Origin: Planctomycetota bacterium
GTDB lineage: Bacteria > Planctomycetota > Planctomycetia > Gemmatales > Gemmataceae
Direction: 5' to 3'
Assembly: GCA_016195405.1 (NCBI GenBank)
Contig: JACPZP010000063.1
Coordinates: 1 to 63,695, forward strand
DNA length: 63,695 nt
Shown in pieces: positions 1 through 8,226 of this stretch. How positions within the stretch are numbered: position 1 is the first letter of the stretch; each line of letters begins with the position of its first letter. Made by a program: the position numbers and the translations under genes. The notes below the pieces were generated by a model that did no database searches, was not told the origin of the DNA, and saw only the letters and a list, made by a program, of their open reading frames with translations.

Positions 1-882
1 CTCGTCCAAGCAGCGCCGCAAGAGATCGTTGGGCCGGACAAGCAAGTTCTTGATGTTGTGGGCGTACGAGCCGGCCATGATGCCGATGTTGGCGAAGAGC
101 TGCGATTTCAGCTCGAGGTTTTGCCGTTCGGCTTCTTCGTGGCGGCGCTCGGCTTCCTGGCGGCGCAGCTCTTCTCCCAGGCGAAGGCGCTCCGCATCGC
201 TCACCTGTTGCTCGGCCACAAGTCGTTGCCTTTGCCGCTCGCGTTCTTTGCGCTGGTTGAGATAGACCCACAGGATGGTCAACACGGCGAAGAAGATGCC
301 CAGGCCGCTCAGCCACAGCCGGCGGGTTGCTTCCTGGCGTTCCTTGAATTGCCGCTGTAAGTAGGCATGCAGGTGATACTCCACCGCCACGGATGCCCCG
401 CTGGCGATCGGCTCGGCGGAAAGCATGCGCGACTGGCTGCCGTGCCGCGGCACCTCGCTGTCCCAGTGGATCGGCGCGAGCTTGAGATCGCCGTCAAAGG
501 TAACCGTGATGCCGTAGATCATCGGAAAAAGCGGCAGCTGGCCCGGGTACATCTTGGTGGGCGGGTTGCCGAGCGCTTTGAGGTGCTCGGCGATCTCCTC
601 TTTCTTGAACTCGAGGCGCCGCTCCAAGTCCTGCTTGATTGCGGTTTCACGCTGATGCTGCCGGCCCAATTCGACGTACTGCTCCACTAGGTCCGAAAGC
701 GTGGTATAGACCCGCGCCTCACGAATCCACTCGCGGATGGCTTCCTGATCGTAGACTTCCTCGCCATAGAGCCACCAATGCATCGGCGACCACAACGCCA
801 GAATCACCAGAGCGCCAAGCACAACCGGCGGCAAGACGGTCCGAAGCAAACGCCAGACAAGGTGCCCGCGAGTCGAGGTCAC
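1..882 (-). CDS. sensor histidine kinase, N-terminal part (runs off left edge)
   Basis: The reading frame is open from a GTG at 882 to the window edge, giving 294 residues. GGAG lies six bases before the GTG. The protein has a transmembrane segment at about residues 17-31, an extracytoplasmic sensor region of about 160 residues, a second transmembrane segment at about 191-207, and a long charged coiled coil (208-262). It then reaches an H-box-like stretch, SYAHNIKNLLVRPND, with the likely phospho-accepting histidine at residue 275. The catalytic ATPase domain would lie outside the window. It follows the 561-residue membrane-anchored protein upstream by 17 bases, so the two are probably cotranscribed and may form one sensing unit. 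The histidine kinase assignment rests on the topology and H-box; the ATP-binding domain cannot be seen. Confidence 0.78.
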   Translation of the reverse strand, partial: MTSTRGHLVWRLLRTVLPPVVLGALVILALWSPMHWWLYGEEVYDQEAIREWIREARVYTTLSDLVEQYVELGRQHQRETAIKQDLERRLEFKKEEIAEHLKALGNPPTKMYPGQLPLFPMIYGITVTFDGDLKLAPIHWDSEVPRHGSQSRMLSAEPIASGASVAVEYHLHAYLQRQFKERQEATRRLWLSGLGIFFAVLTILWVYLNQRKERERQRQRLVAEQQVSDAERLRLGEELRRQEAERRHEEAERQNLELKSQLFANIGIMAGSYAHNIKNLLVRPNDLLRRCLDE

Positions 883-899
883 GGTTTACTCCGAACGGA

Positions 900-2585
900 T
901 TACTCCGACGCCCGGCGGTCGTACCGCACTTTCAAGGGCTGATCCGACATGCGCCAGCGCCCGCCCGTGCTTTCCCGGTCGAGCGACCAGATGCTGATCT
1001 CGGCCTCCGGCAGATTGCGGCTGCCGTCGAATGTAGGTTTCAGCCACAAGACATGTTCGCCGGTGCCCGCGTGGCGATTGCCGTCGTCGCCGAAGAGCGG
1101 CAAATCGCTCTCCATGGCCGCCGTGAGCGTAGGAGCAACCCTTCCCTCACGCCAGCGTGTGTTTGCCAGCCGAGGCAAGACGGCGTCCGCACTCTGAAGA
1201 AGCCGCCCATCATCCGTGAAACACGCTTGCAAGAGCGATTGGAGAATATCGACATTCAAGAGAAGGTCCTGCGTGCCGGTGGTAGTGGGCAAGCGGCTGC
1301 CGGTTTCCTGCTTGCCGAAGCCGGCTGAGGGATCGGTCGGGTTGCGATGACTGAAGAACACGAGCGGCACCGGCACATCTTGGATGTTCCAAGCGATGTC
1401 GCGGTCGCGGTACACGTTGTTGAACGAGATCGCGTCGCCGGTGAGCACGACCGTGTTGCGCACTTCCGAGGGCGCTCGCCGGCAGAGCGTGCGCAGAAAG
1501 CGGCGCGCTCGTTGCGCCGCGGTGGGCAAGACCAAGAGCGTGTGCTGATCGCGGAACTTGTCGTTGGTCGCCAAGTATAGTCCGACGGCGATTTCTTCCT
1601 GAGGATTGGGCTCGTTGTAGCCGCCCGAACTGAAGCGGATGTAGCCGTTGTCGATCTTCATTACCGGCTGGTCACTTGCCTCTTTGGCGTGGGCAACGAA
1701 GACGGTGCGAAACGTCTCGGCCAAGTCCTTGGAGTAGCCGTCATCGAGCCAAGCCAGCGTGTAGAGGAAAAAGGCTTCGACATGCCCCGCGGCGTTGAGA
1801 ATGCCCAAAGTTGCAAGTGCGCTGCCCGGCGCCAGGCCGGCCTGTGCAAGCGCGCCGGCAAATACCTGCGGCTCGGAGTTTTTGTCGGCGCAGACTTGCG
1901 GATTCTGACGTACAAACTCAAGCACCGATTCGACCATGCGCGTGTTGGTGAAAGCGTAACGGAAAGTGCGGTCTTGGTAGATCTCCATGACCTTAGGCCA
2001 GCTGCTGTGATCGATGTCGCCGGAGTGGCTGCTGCCGTCGTTGTAGCGTTCCGCCGTGGCTGTAGTAATTAGGAACAACGGATCGGCGCCCTGCCATTTG
2101 CCGCGAAATTCGTTGAGCACGCCCGCTTGGGCGATGGCCCGATCGCTGATGTCGCCGCCGATGATCGCGAGCGGCGGCGTCTTTCGTGCCGCCAGCTTGC
2201 CGACCCAATAGCGCGTGTCGAGTTCGCCGGAAAGCTTGTACCAGCGCACGAGCAGTCGAGCTTTCTTGTTCTTGGGGAATGAAAATACGATTTCCGGAAC
2301 GTCGGCGGTCAAGTCAAGGAAGGCTTGATCGAGATTGACCTCCAGGGGCTCACCCTTGGGCTGAGCTGACCGCCATTGTTCCCGTACGAGCTTGGCGGCC
2401 GCGACCAGGCGTTCCCAGGCGTCGCTGCTCGTGGCAGGCGCGAGCCAGGCGATTTCCTGCGCTCCCGCGGGCACTTCTTTGACGTCCGCGAAAGCCGGTC
2501 CCGCCCAGCCGCGCAGAAGGAAATACCCTGCCCCCGCAAGAGCCGCGAGGAATAGGATTGCCAGAACACCGCGATTGCGCCACAT
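900..2585 (-). CDS. membrane-anchored extracytoplasmic protein, possible type-1 periplasmic-binding-like fold
   Basis: This 561-residue protein starts at an ATG preceded by GAGGAC. Its N-terminus (WRNRGVLAILFLAALAGAGYF) is a signal anchor, so the rest should be outside the cytoplasmic membrane. Segments such as PLAIIGGDISDRAIAQA, PLFLITTATAERYN and the following FRYAFTNTRMVESVLEFV read like the alternating strand/helix pattern of type-1 periplasmic ligand-binding proteins, but I do not recognise a named family. It sits 17 bases upstream of the histidine kinase gene. A ligand-sensing role for that kinase is therefore plausible, but it is inference from fold resemblance and context. Otherwise it should be read as a conserved hypothetical. 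Confidence 0.6.
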   Translation of the reverse strand: MWRNRGVLAILFLAALAGAGYFLLRGWAGPAFADVKEVPAGAQEIAWLAPATSSDAWERLVAAAKLVREQWRSAQPKGEPLEVNLDQAFLDLTADVPEIVFSFPKNKKARLLVRWYKLSGELDTRYWVGKLAARKTPPLAIIGGDISDRAIAQAGVLNEFRGKWQGADPLFLITTATAERYNDGSSHSGDIDHSSWPKVMEIYQDRTFRYAFTNTRMVESVLEFVRQNPQVCADKNSEPQVFAGALAQAGLAPGSALATLGILNAAGHVEAFFLYTLAWLDDGYSKDLAETFRTVFVAHAKEASDQPVMKIDNGYIRFSSGGYNEPNPQEEIAVGLYLATNDKFRDQHTLLVLPTAAQRARRFLRTLCRRAPSEVRNTVVLTGDAISFNNVYRDRDIAWNIQDVPVPLVFFSHRNPTDPSAGFGKQETGSRLPTTTGTQDLLLNVDILQSLLQACFTDDGRLLQSADAVLPRLANTRWREGRVAPTLTAAMESDLPLFGDDGNRHAGTGEHVLWLKPTFDGSRNLPEAEISIWSLDRESTGGRWRMSDQPLKVRYDRRASE

Positions 2586-2618
2586 GCAAATTGTCCTCTC
2601 GGACGACCGTTCCCGACC

Positions 2619-2997
2619 TCAATTATCAAAGTGAAAAATACCCTCACGCAAAAGCATCTTGCGCAAGGATTGTCGCAAAGGATGATTAATCTGCAAAACC
2701 CTGATTGTAGCCCGGCCGATCGCATTACGACCTATGAGCCGAGTCCCAACGGAAGTGGCGCTTCCTTGGGTGAACGCGCGGATGAAACAGCCGAACCATT
2801 CGAGCCGTTTTGGAATCTACGCCAGCAAGATTTGGCCCCTTGGTCCGATTGCACGCGAAACAGGAAAAGGCGAGGTTCTCGGAAACGGTCGGGCCGTCGT
2901 GTTGATGCGACGAACAATCGGATAAGTGGATGGCTTCCTTGATTGATTGGAAGGCATGATCGCGCTCGCTTATTTGATAGACCATTCGCGTTGTCAT
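2619..2997 (-). pseudogene. decayed HNH endonuclease
   Basis: The minus-strand frame 2997-2725 contains HQHDGPTVSENLAFSCFACN, then KGPNLAG and VRLFHPR and HFRWD. This is the typical core and tail of small HNH endonucleases (H-GGPT-ENLALAC-CN-KGPN). The frame then hits a stop, but the C-terminal continuation LIGRNAIGRATIRVLQINH is present in another frame, ending at 2619. So there is at least one frameshift near 2730. The expected N-terminal CxYC zinc knuckle is not recognisable and the DNA-cleaving His-containing strand reads IHLSDCSSH rather than a DHI-type motif. I read it as a relic that has lost its start and accumulated lesions. Confidence 0.7.
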
Positions 2998-3024
2998 TAT
3001 AACATGGCGAATCCGCGAATAGCA

Positions 3025-3969
3025 CTATTTGCGAGGCGGATCTTCCAGCGAGATGTGACACTCCAAATCGAGCGCGTGGCACAAGAGTTGGCACAGGCCC
3101 AATCCGGGGCGCGGAGGCGCGACTTGGCAGTGCCAAAGGGGTCGGTAGTCGGCGCTCGTCTCGCCGAGGATGCGGTCAAGCACGCGGCCTTCGATGTCCC
3201 AAGCCGGATGCTCCACATCGCCGAAGATGCGAATCTTGCCAGTAGATTGCAAGTCCGTGGGCACGCGATTGATTCGAGTCTTGTAGCCGAGCGGATAGAG
3301 CACCAAACCCTGGTATTTCGAGACCCAGCGAACCACCCGGTCTTCGGGTGAATAATAGTGCCGCAGCTTCACCTCCGGCGGCAAGAAGAGCGGACCGACC
3401 GGCGTGCCCAAGGTTACCACCATATCGAAGTTGTAACCCTGGGCGTCCTTGGCGAGATCGGGGTAGCGCCAGATGCTGCGGGCGATCGTGGCCAGCGTCA
3501 GTCCCAATTGCCCTCCGGCACTGTGTCCGATCCAGATCAACTCGTCCTTGGTGGAAACCTCGCGCGCCTCCAGGGCCTTGTGCAGGCGCAAGTACGACTC
3601 GTGCGAGAATTTCGAACCAGGCTCCATCGACTCGATGAACATCGTGAGCGCGTCGAAGGGTAGCAGGTTTCGCCAGGTCGCCGTGGGAAAGGGATTGTCG
3701 AGAACGATGATGTCTTGCTCGCAGACCCCGCGCCGGCGCAGGCCGTCGCGCAACGTCTCGGCCGCGAGGTTTTTCCAGGCGTCGGAGAAGATGGTGTGAA
3801 CGCCGGAGTGGAGAATGTAGATGCGGCGCGCGGCAGCCGGCTTGGCGACGGATTTGAGCTCTTCAGACTGCGACGGCTTGAGTTTGGGGCCGATGTCACC
3901 GTCGCCGCCGCGCAGTTGCGCCGCCACAAGAAGAAACAACATCAGCGTTGCGGGAATTCGCCTAACCAC
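3025..3969 (-). CDS. secreted alpha/beta hydrolase, lipase-like
   Basis: The frame is open upstream to an ATG at 4035. The GTG at 3969 is preferred because it lies just after the glycosyltransferase stop at 3981, has GAGG about nine bases upstream and begins directly with a signal peptide (VVRRIPATLMLFLLVAAQL). The resulting 314-residue protein carries the nucleophile elbow GHSAGG with Ser150. It also has Asp- and His-containing strands downstream (YSPEDRVVRW and DVEHPAWD) that could complete a catalytic triad. The pattern fits an exported lipase/esterase-type hydrolase; the substrate is unknown. It is translationally close to the upstream glycosyltransferase gene and probably in the same transcript. 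Confidence 0.7.
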   Translation of the reverse strand: MVRRIPATLMLFLLVAAQLRGGDGDIGPKLKPSQSEELKSVAKPAAARRIYILHSGVHTIFSDAWKNLAAETLRDGLRRRGVCEQDIIVLDNPFPTATWRNLLPFDALTMFIESMEPGSKFSHESYLRLHKALEAREVSTKDELIWIGHSAGGQLGLTLATIARSIWRYPDLAKDAQGYNFDMVVTLGTPVGPLFLPPEVKLRHYYSPEDRVVRWVSKYQGLVLYPLGYKTRINRVPTDLQSTGKIRIFGDVEHPAWDIEGRVLDRILGETSADYRPLWHCQVAPPRPGLGLCQLLCHALDLECHISLEDPPRK

Positions 3970-3980
3970 GAGGCGCCACC

Positions 3981-4772
3981 TCAGGCGGGAATGCCGTGCC
4001 CTGCCGGCGACTCGCCTCTTGCCGCGGATTCGCACGTTGCGGCGGAATCGAGTCTCGGCAAGTGATACTCGCCAAGGGCGGCTGGAGTTTCGAAGCCCCC
4101 ATCTCGAAAATAGCTCAGGAGCGTCGAGTACGCGGGTTCAGTGACCATGATCTCCTGCGGCCAATATGTGACGAGCTTTTCGGCCAGTTCACCGTCGCCA
4201 GCGCCAGCGTGCCGGACGTAGGAACTGCCCGGGAACAAGGCGAGGCCATCGGGCCGGAAGGAATTGGAATCAAGCAAGCGCCATGCCCGCCGCCACGTGC
4301 CCCAGCCCCACGGCGCGAGGATCGGCAGAAAGCAGGTCTCGGGAGCGCCCGGCAGCGACAGCGGGAACATGTATCCCGATACCTGGATGACGCGCGGCTT
4401 GTTGCGATAGTGGTACAGGGCGTGATTCATGAACTCCAGAAAGCGCGGCGACAATTCGAGGTCGTCTCCAAGCACGATGACGGATTCATGCTTGGCGAGA
4501 ATCCCGCTGACGCCGGCTCGAATGGACTGCGCAGGGCCCAAGTTGCCGTCGCGCTCGATCACGACGACACGTTCGCACCAGGGCCGGCGCCGGGCCACGG
4601 ACCTCACCTTGGCGACGGCGGCGGAATCGACGACGGTCTCGGGGCCGTCGCAAAAAATGAAAAGATGGGATTCGTCGGCCAGGGAATTGGCCGCGAGGGA
4701 TTCGAGCGTTCGTAGCGTTTGCTCAGGCCGCTTGTTGGCGAATAACGCGATAGGAGCAGGATTGCCGTCCAT
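3981..4772 (-). CDS. glycosyltransferase, family 2 / GNT-I-like fold
   Basis: This 263-residue protein begins PIALFANKRPEQTLRTLESL, a typical GT-A N-terminal strand and helix. It continues with FIFCDGPE, then NLGPAQSIRAGVSGIL and the acidic metal/nucleotide-sugar motif VIVLGDDLELSPRFLEFM. The later PWGWGTWRRAW segment is common in bacterial sugar transferases that look like the eukaryotic GNT-I family. It lacks a membrane segment, so it should act in the cytoplasm on an unidentified glycan or nucleotide-sugar acceptor. The gene precedes the secreted hydrolase; their relation in function is unknown. Confidence 0.75.
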   Translation of the reverse strand: MDGNPAPIALFANKRPEQTLRTLESLAANSLADESHLFIFCDGPETVVDSAAVAKVRSVARRRPWCERVVVIERDGNLGPAQSIRAGVSGILAKHESVIVLGDDLELSPRFLEFMNHALYHYRNKPRVIQVSGYMFPLSLPGAPETCFLPILAPWGWGTWRRAWRLLDSNSFRPDGLALFPGSSYVRHAGAGDGELAEKLVTYWPQEIMVTEPAYSTLLSYFRDGGFETPAALGEYHLPRLDSAATCESAARGESPAGHGIPA

Positions 4773-4892
4773 CCCTGGACCTCCTCCTGCCGCCCGCTTG
4801 CGGGTTAGCGTGTTCTTGACGATTTCGTGCGCGCGAACCTCGGAGAGCGGGTGTGCAGCATCCCCGAGGTTATCCCTTTTTCGCCGTAAAGG

Positions 4893-5339
4893 TCAAGGCC
4901 AGTTCCGCTTGAGAAACTCCTCAGCCCAATGGTAATGGTCCAGAAGCCCATCGACGGGACGGCCGAGAATTCGGTAAGCAATGTAAAGCGCCTCGATGGA
5001 AGCGAGACCGTTCTTCGGATCGGTGCCAAGCTTCGAGACACGCGGATACGCGGTGCGATATCCGTGGAGCGAGCGGGGCGGCACACCCGCGAAGGCCGCG
5101 GTCATTTCGTGTGCCTTGCGCCAGCTGCCATCCAAGAGAAGGATTCCCTTGTCGGCATCGGCTGCCGTCAACTCCGGACCCTCGGCCGCTAGACGAATGT
5201 ACCCTTCGAGATCGAGCGGACGTGCGACAGGGTACTGTAGAATCCGCACGTCGTCGCGACCGCGCAGAGGCAACACCGAACATTTCTTCGGATTCTCTCT
5301 GCGATGGCGAACGATAATAGTAATGGGAAACGTCGGCAT
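4893..5339 (-). CDS. Tsr3/DUF367-like aminocarboxypropyltransferase homologue
   Basis: This 148-residue protein has the layout of the Tsr3 (DUF367) family. Near the start is HRRENPKKCSVLPLRGR, matching the family DPKKC-S/T-K-L motif. In the middle is GILLLDGSWRKAHEM, equivalent to LDCSW-A. Near the end are GLASIEALYIAYRILGRP and HWAEEFLKRNW, equivalent to LS-VEA-AAA-I-G and FKWG-FL-N. In archaea and eukaryotes Tsr3 transfers a 3-amino-3-carboxypropyl group from SAM to a hypermodified pseudouridine of small-subunit rRNA. What a bacterial homologue modifies is unknown. The LDGSW motif has Gly where Tsr3 usually has Cys. A DTW-domain tRNA enzyme is the main alternative, but no DTW motif is present. 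Confidence 0.7.
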   Translation of the reverse strand: MPTFPITIIVRHRRENPKKCSVLPLRGRDDVRILQYPVARPLDLEGYIRLAAEGPELTAADADKGILLLDGSWRKAHEMTAAFAGVPPRSLHGYRTAYPRVSKLGTDPKNGLASIEALYIAYRILGRPVDGLLDHYHWAEEFLKRNWP

Positions 5340-5413
5340 GGTTTTTTCAGAATCGTTTGCGCTGAGCCATGTCTCTAACTTGCGGGTTGGGAAAAATCCA
5401 AATCGAGGGAATC

Positions 5414-5653
5414 ATGAACGTTGAACTCCAATATTGCTCGATGTGAAACTACGAACCACAAGCCGTCAGTTTGACGGCCAAGCTGCTAAGCACCTACAAG
5501 CAGGAGATCAAGGACTTGAAGCTCATTCCAGGCGGCGGCGGCTGTTTTGAGCTGAAAGTCAACGGCGACCTGCTCTATTCCAAGCTCAAGACCGGCAAAT
5601 TCCCCGAGGAAAAGTGGGCCGTCGAAGCGGTCGGCGCGAGGCTCAAGAAGTAG
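5414..5653 (+). CDS. SelW-like (Rdx family) selenoprotein with in-frame UGA selenocysteine codon
   Basis: Read from the ATG at 5414 (GAGGG seven bases upstream) the frame runs through one UGA at 5444-5446 and ends at TAG 5651-5653, giving 79 residues. Residues 8-11 are Cys-Ser-Met-Sec, the CxxU redox motif of the SelW/SelT/SelH family, preceded by a strand (NVELQY) and followed by NYEPQAVSLTAKLL. The family's glycine-rich turn (LIPGGGGCFELKVNG) and the FPEE segment are present downstream. A perfect six-base-pair hairpin sits 15 bases after the UGA, as expected for a bacterial SECIS. Standard callers would report only a truncated 60-residue ORF from a TTG at 5471, which lacks the redox motif. 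The product is probably a thioredoxin-fold oxidoreductase; the substrate is unknown. Its 3' end overlaps prmC by 11 bases. Confidence 0.88.
5462..5478 (+). promoter_or_regulatory. bacterial SECIS hairpin for UGA recoding
   Basis: Stem GCCGTC (5462-5467) pairs perfectly with GACGGC (5473-5478) around a five-base loop AGTTT. The UGA ends at 5446, so 15 bases separate it from the stem and 21 from the loop. That fits the known bacterial SECIS rule of a short stem with a G among the first two loop bases, located roughly 16-37 bases from the UGA. It lies inside the coding sequence, as bacterial SECIS elements do, and would bind SelB. Confidence 0.82.
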
Positions 5654-6521
5654 CGCGCCGAGCCTTGAGCACCCGCGGATGCCCCGAATAATCCTTGAGG
5701 GTGGGCGCGAGTTCAAACTCCGCGAATCGTCCGATTTTCGCGCGCGCCGCGCTTTCTTGCGGCGCGCCAATCTCCACCAATAAGTAGCCGCCGTGAGCCA
5801 GCCGAGCGCGCGCCTCGTCCACCAATCGACCAAACACGGCGAACCCGTCCGGACCACCGTCGAGCGCCGGCGCCGGTTCATATTCGCGCACGCCCGGCGC
5901 CAGAGCCTTGATTTCGCCGGTTGGAATGTAAGGCGGGTTGCAAACGATGACTTCGAAGCGCTCCGCTTCATCAAGCGGGCCAAAGAGATCGCCCGCTAGA
6001 ATTCGAATTCGGTCCGCGGCGCCGTGCTTCTCCGCGTTTGTGCGTGCGATTGCCAACGCTTCGGGGCTCTTGTCGATCGCCGTCACCCGTGCCTCCGGCA
6101 GGTTCTTAGCCAAGGCGACAGCAAGATTCCCCGAACCCGTACCGATGTCGAGAACACGCGGCGTCGCCATGGATTTGGCGACGGCCAGCGCTTCCATCAC
6201 CAAATGCTCGCTGTCCGGCCGCGGAATTAACACCGCCGCCCCCACTTGAAACTCCAGTCCGTAGAATTCCTTCTTGCCAACGAGATAGGCGACCGGACAT
6301 CCCTCGATGCGGCGGCGAATCAGCTCGCGATAGCGCTGGCGGACGTCGGGCGTCGCTTCCTCGCCGAAACGCACTCCATAAAGGTCGATTCGTTTGCAAC
6401 CTGCTGCATGCGCCAACAACACCTCGGCGTCAAGCCGCGGAAACTCCGCGCCCTTTTGGGCGAGGTGCTTTGCCGTCCACTCCAAAAGCGCGCCCAGCGT
6501 CCAGGTTTGCTCCGTGCTCAT
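5643..6521 (-). CDS. prmC: peptide chain release factor N5-glutamine methyltransferase
   Basis: PrmC methylates the GGQ glutamine of release factors RF1 and RF2 using SAM. The protein has the N-terminal helical domain of the family (STEQTWTLGALLEWTAKHL and VAYLVGKKEFYGLEFQV) followed by a Rossmann methyltransferase domain. That domain carries VLDIGTGSGNLAVALA for SAM binding and the catalytic NPPYIPTGEI motif. The chosen ATG at 6521 (MSTEQ) has GGA close by and AAGGA slightly further; 6533 is an in-frame alternative, and the open frame extends to 6590. Length is about 292 residues, normal for PrmC. The gene is convergent with, and overlaps by 11 bases, the selenoprotein gene. Confidence 0.93.
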   Translation of the reverse strand: MSTEQTWTLGALLEWTAKHLAQKGAEFPRLDAEVLLAHAAGCKRIDLYGVRFGEEATPDVRQRYRELIRRRIEGCPVAYLVGKKEFYGLEFQVGAAVLIPRPDSEHLVMEALAVAKSMATPRVLDIGTGSGNLAVALAKNLPEARVTAIDKSPEALAIARTNAEKHGAADRIRILAGDLFGPLDEAERFEVIVCNPPYIPTGEIKALAPGVREYEPAPALDGGPDGFAVFGRLVDEARARLAHGGYLLVEIGAPQESAARAKIGRFAEFELAPTLKDYSGHPRVLKARRATS

Positions 6522-6597
6522 TCCAACATTCATCCTTGGTGAGCGGGGAACCGCCGGCGGCTCCCCGCTAAACATACGCAACTTTTGCACGCGGCCG

Positions 6598-7542
<945 letters not shown>

Positions 7543-8226
7543 GACGTTCTCCTGCCGCTTAGGGTGCTGACTGAAGGAACTGACTTTTGAGAGGAACCGG
7601 CGACCTCCCGTGGCGCCTTGTCAGCGCACGGCGATCGCCCAAAAACAGGCGCAACAGCGGCACGGAAATGAAACCGTCATGGGAATCTCACATGCGGCGT
7701 GAATCCAACTGAATCCTAGGTCCGCAGACGCCCGCGGTCAACGAGCGCTTATTTGTCTTCGGAAAACTCGGAGGAATCCTTTCGCCAAACATGGGGCTCT
7801 GCCTTGTCCTCGTGCGTCAATCTTTTCCAAGTTGCTGGCCCCGCTCCGCCCGGTCCTTAAGCAGGCGAAGCACCAATGATCGGCTTTTCGAATTGCCGTG
7901 TCTCAATCAGAATTATTGATGTTGTCATAAGCATAGTAATCCGTTCAGGATATGAACTAGGTCGCGCTTGAAGCTTCTTGAGTTGACGCAAGTGGTCTGC
8001 ATTTTGCACTAAACGAATCAGAAAAGTTGTCCGGTCTGCTTAGTCATGGGAGAGGTGGCTATCGGACCGGACGCTTTTTTTGACCAGCGCTCCTAACCCC
8101 GAAGCCACAAGCGCCGGTAATGAGCGTGAGTCCGAAAAATCACTTCGACGTGCGCGAAAAAATCTGGTAGGTTGATAGGTGCAGTACGGATTTAACAAAG
8201 GTTGGTCTTACAAGGTTGGTTAGCCT
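7543..8226. other. intergenic region between cysE and the secA-like gene
   Basis: These 684 bases separate two divergently read genes. I see no convincing ORF on either strand. It should hold the cysE promoter (left) and the secA-like promoter (right). Two things stand out: a terminator-like hairpin at 8029-8081 with no gene in front of it, and a duplicated AGGTTGG just before the TTG start at 8227. Upstream of the hairpin a TTGACG occurs at about 7983, but the matching -10 is weak. Confidence 0.6.
8029..8081 (+). terminator. orphan intrinsic terminator, possible end of a small RNA
   Basis: GTCCGGTC (8029-8036) pairs with GACCGGAC (8065-8072). Seven T residues follow at 8075-8081. The loop is long (28 bases), so it may be structured itself. 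No plus-strand gene precedes it, so it may end a short noncoding transcript or act as a leader attenuator for the secA-like gene 145 bases downstream. Confidence 0.5.

Noticed and set aside
5471..5653. 60-residue ORF starting at TTG 5471
   Set aside because: It lacks a ribosome site and the redox motif, and its start lies inside the SECIS loop. Reading through the UGA from the ATG at 5414 gives a complete family protein.
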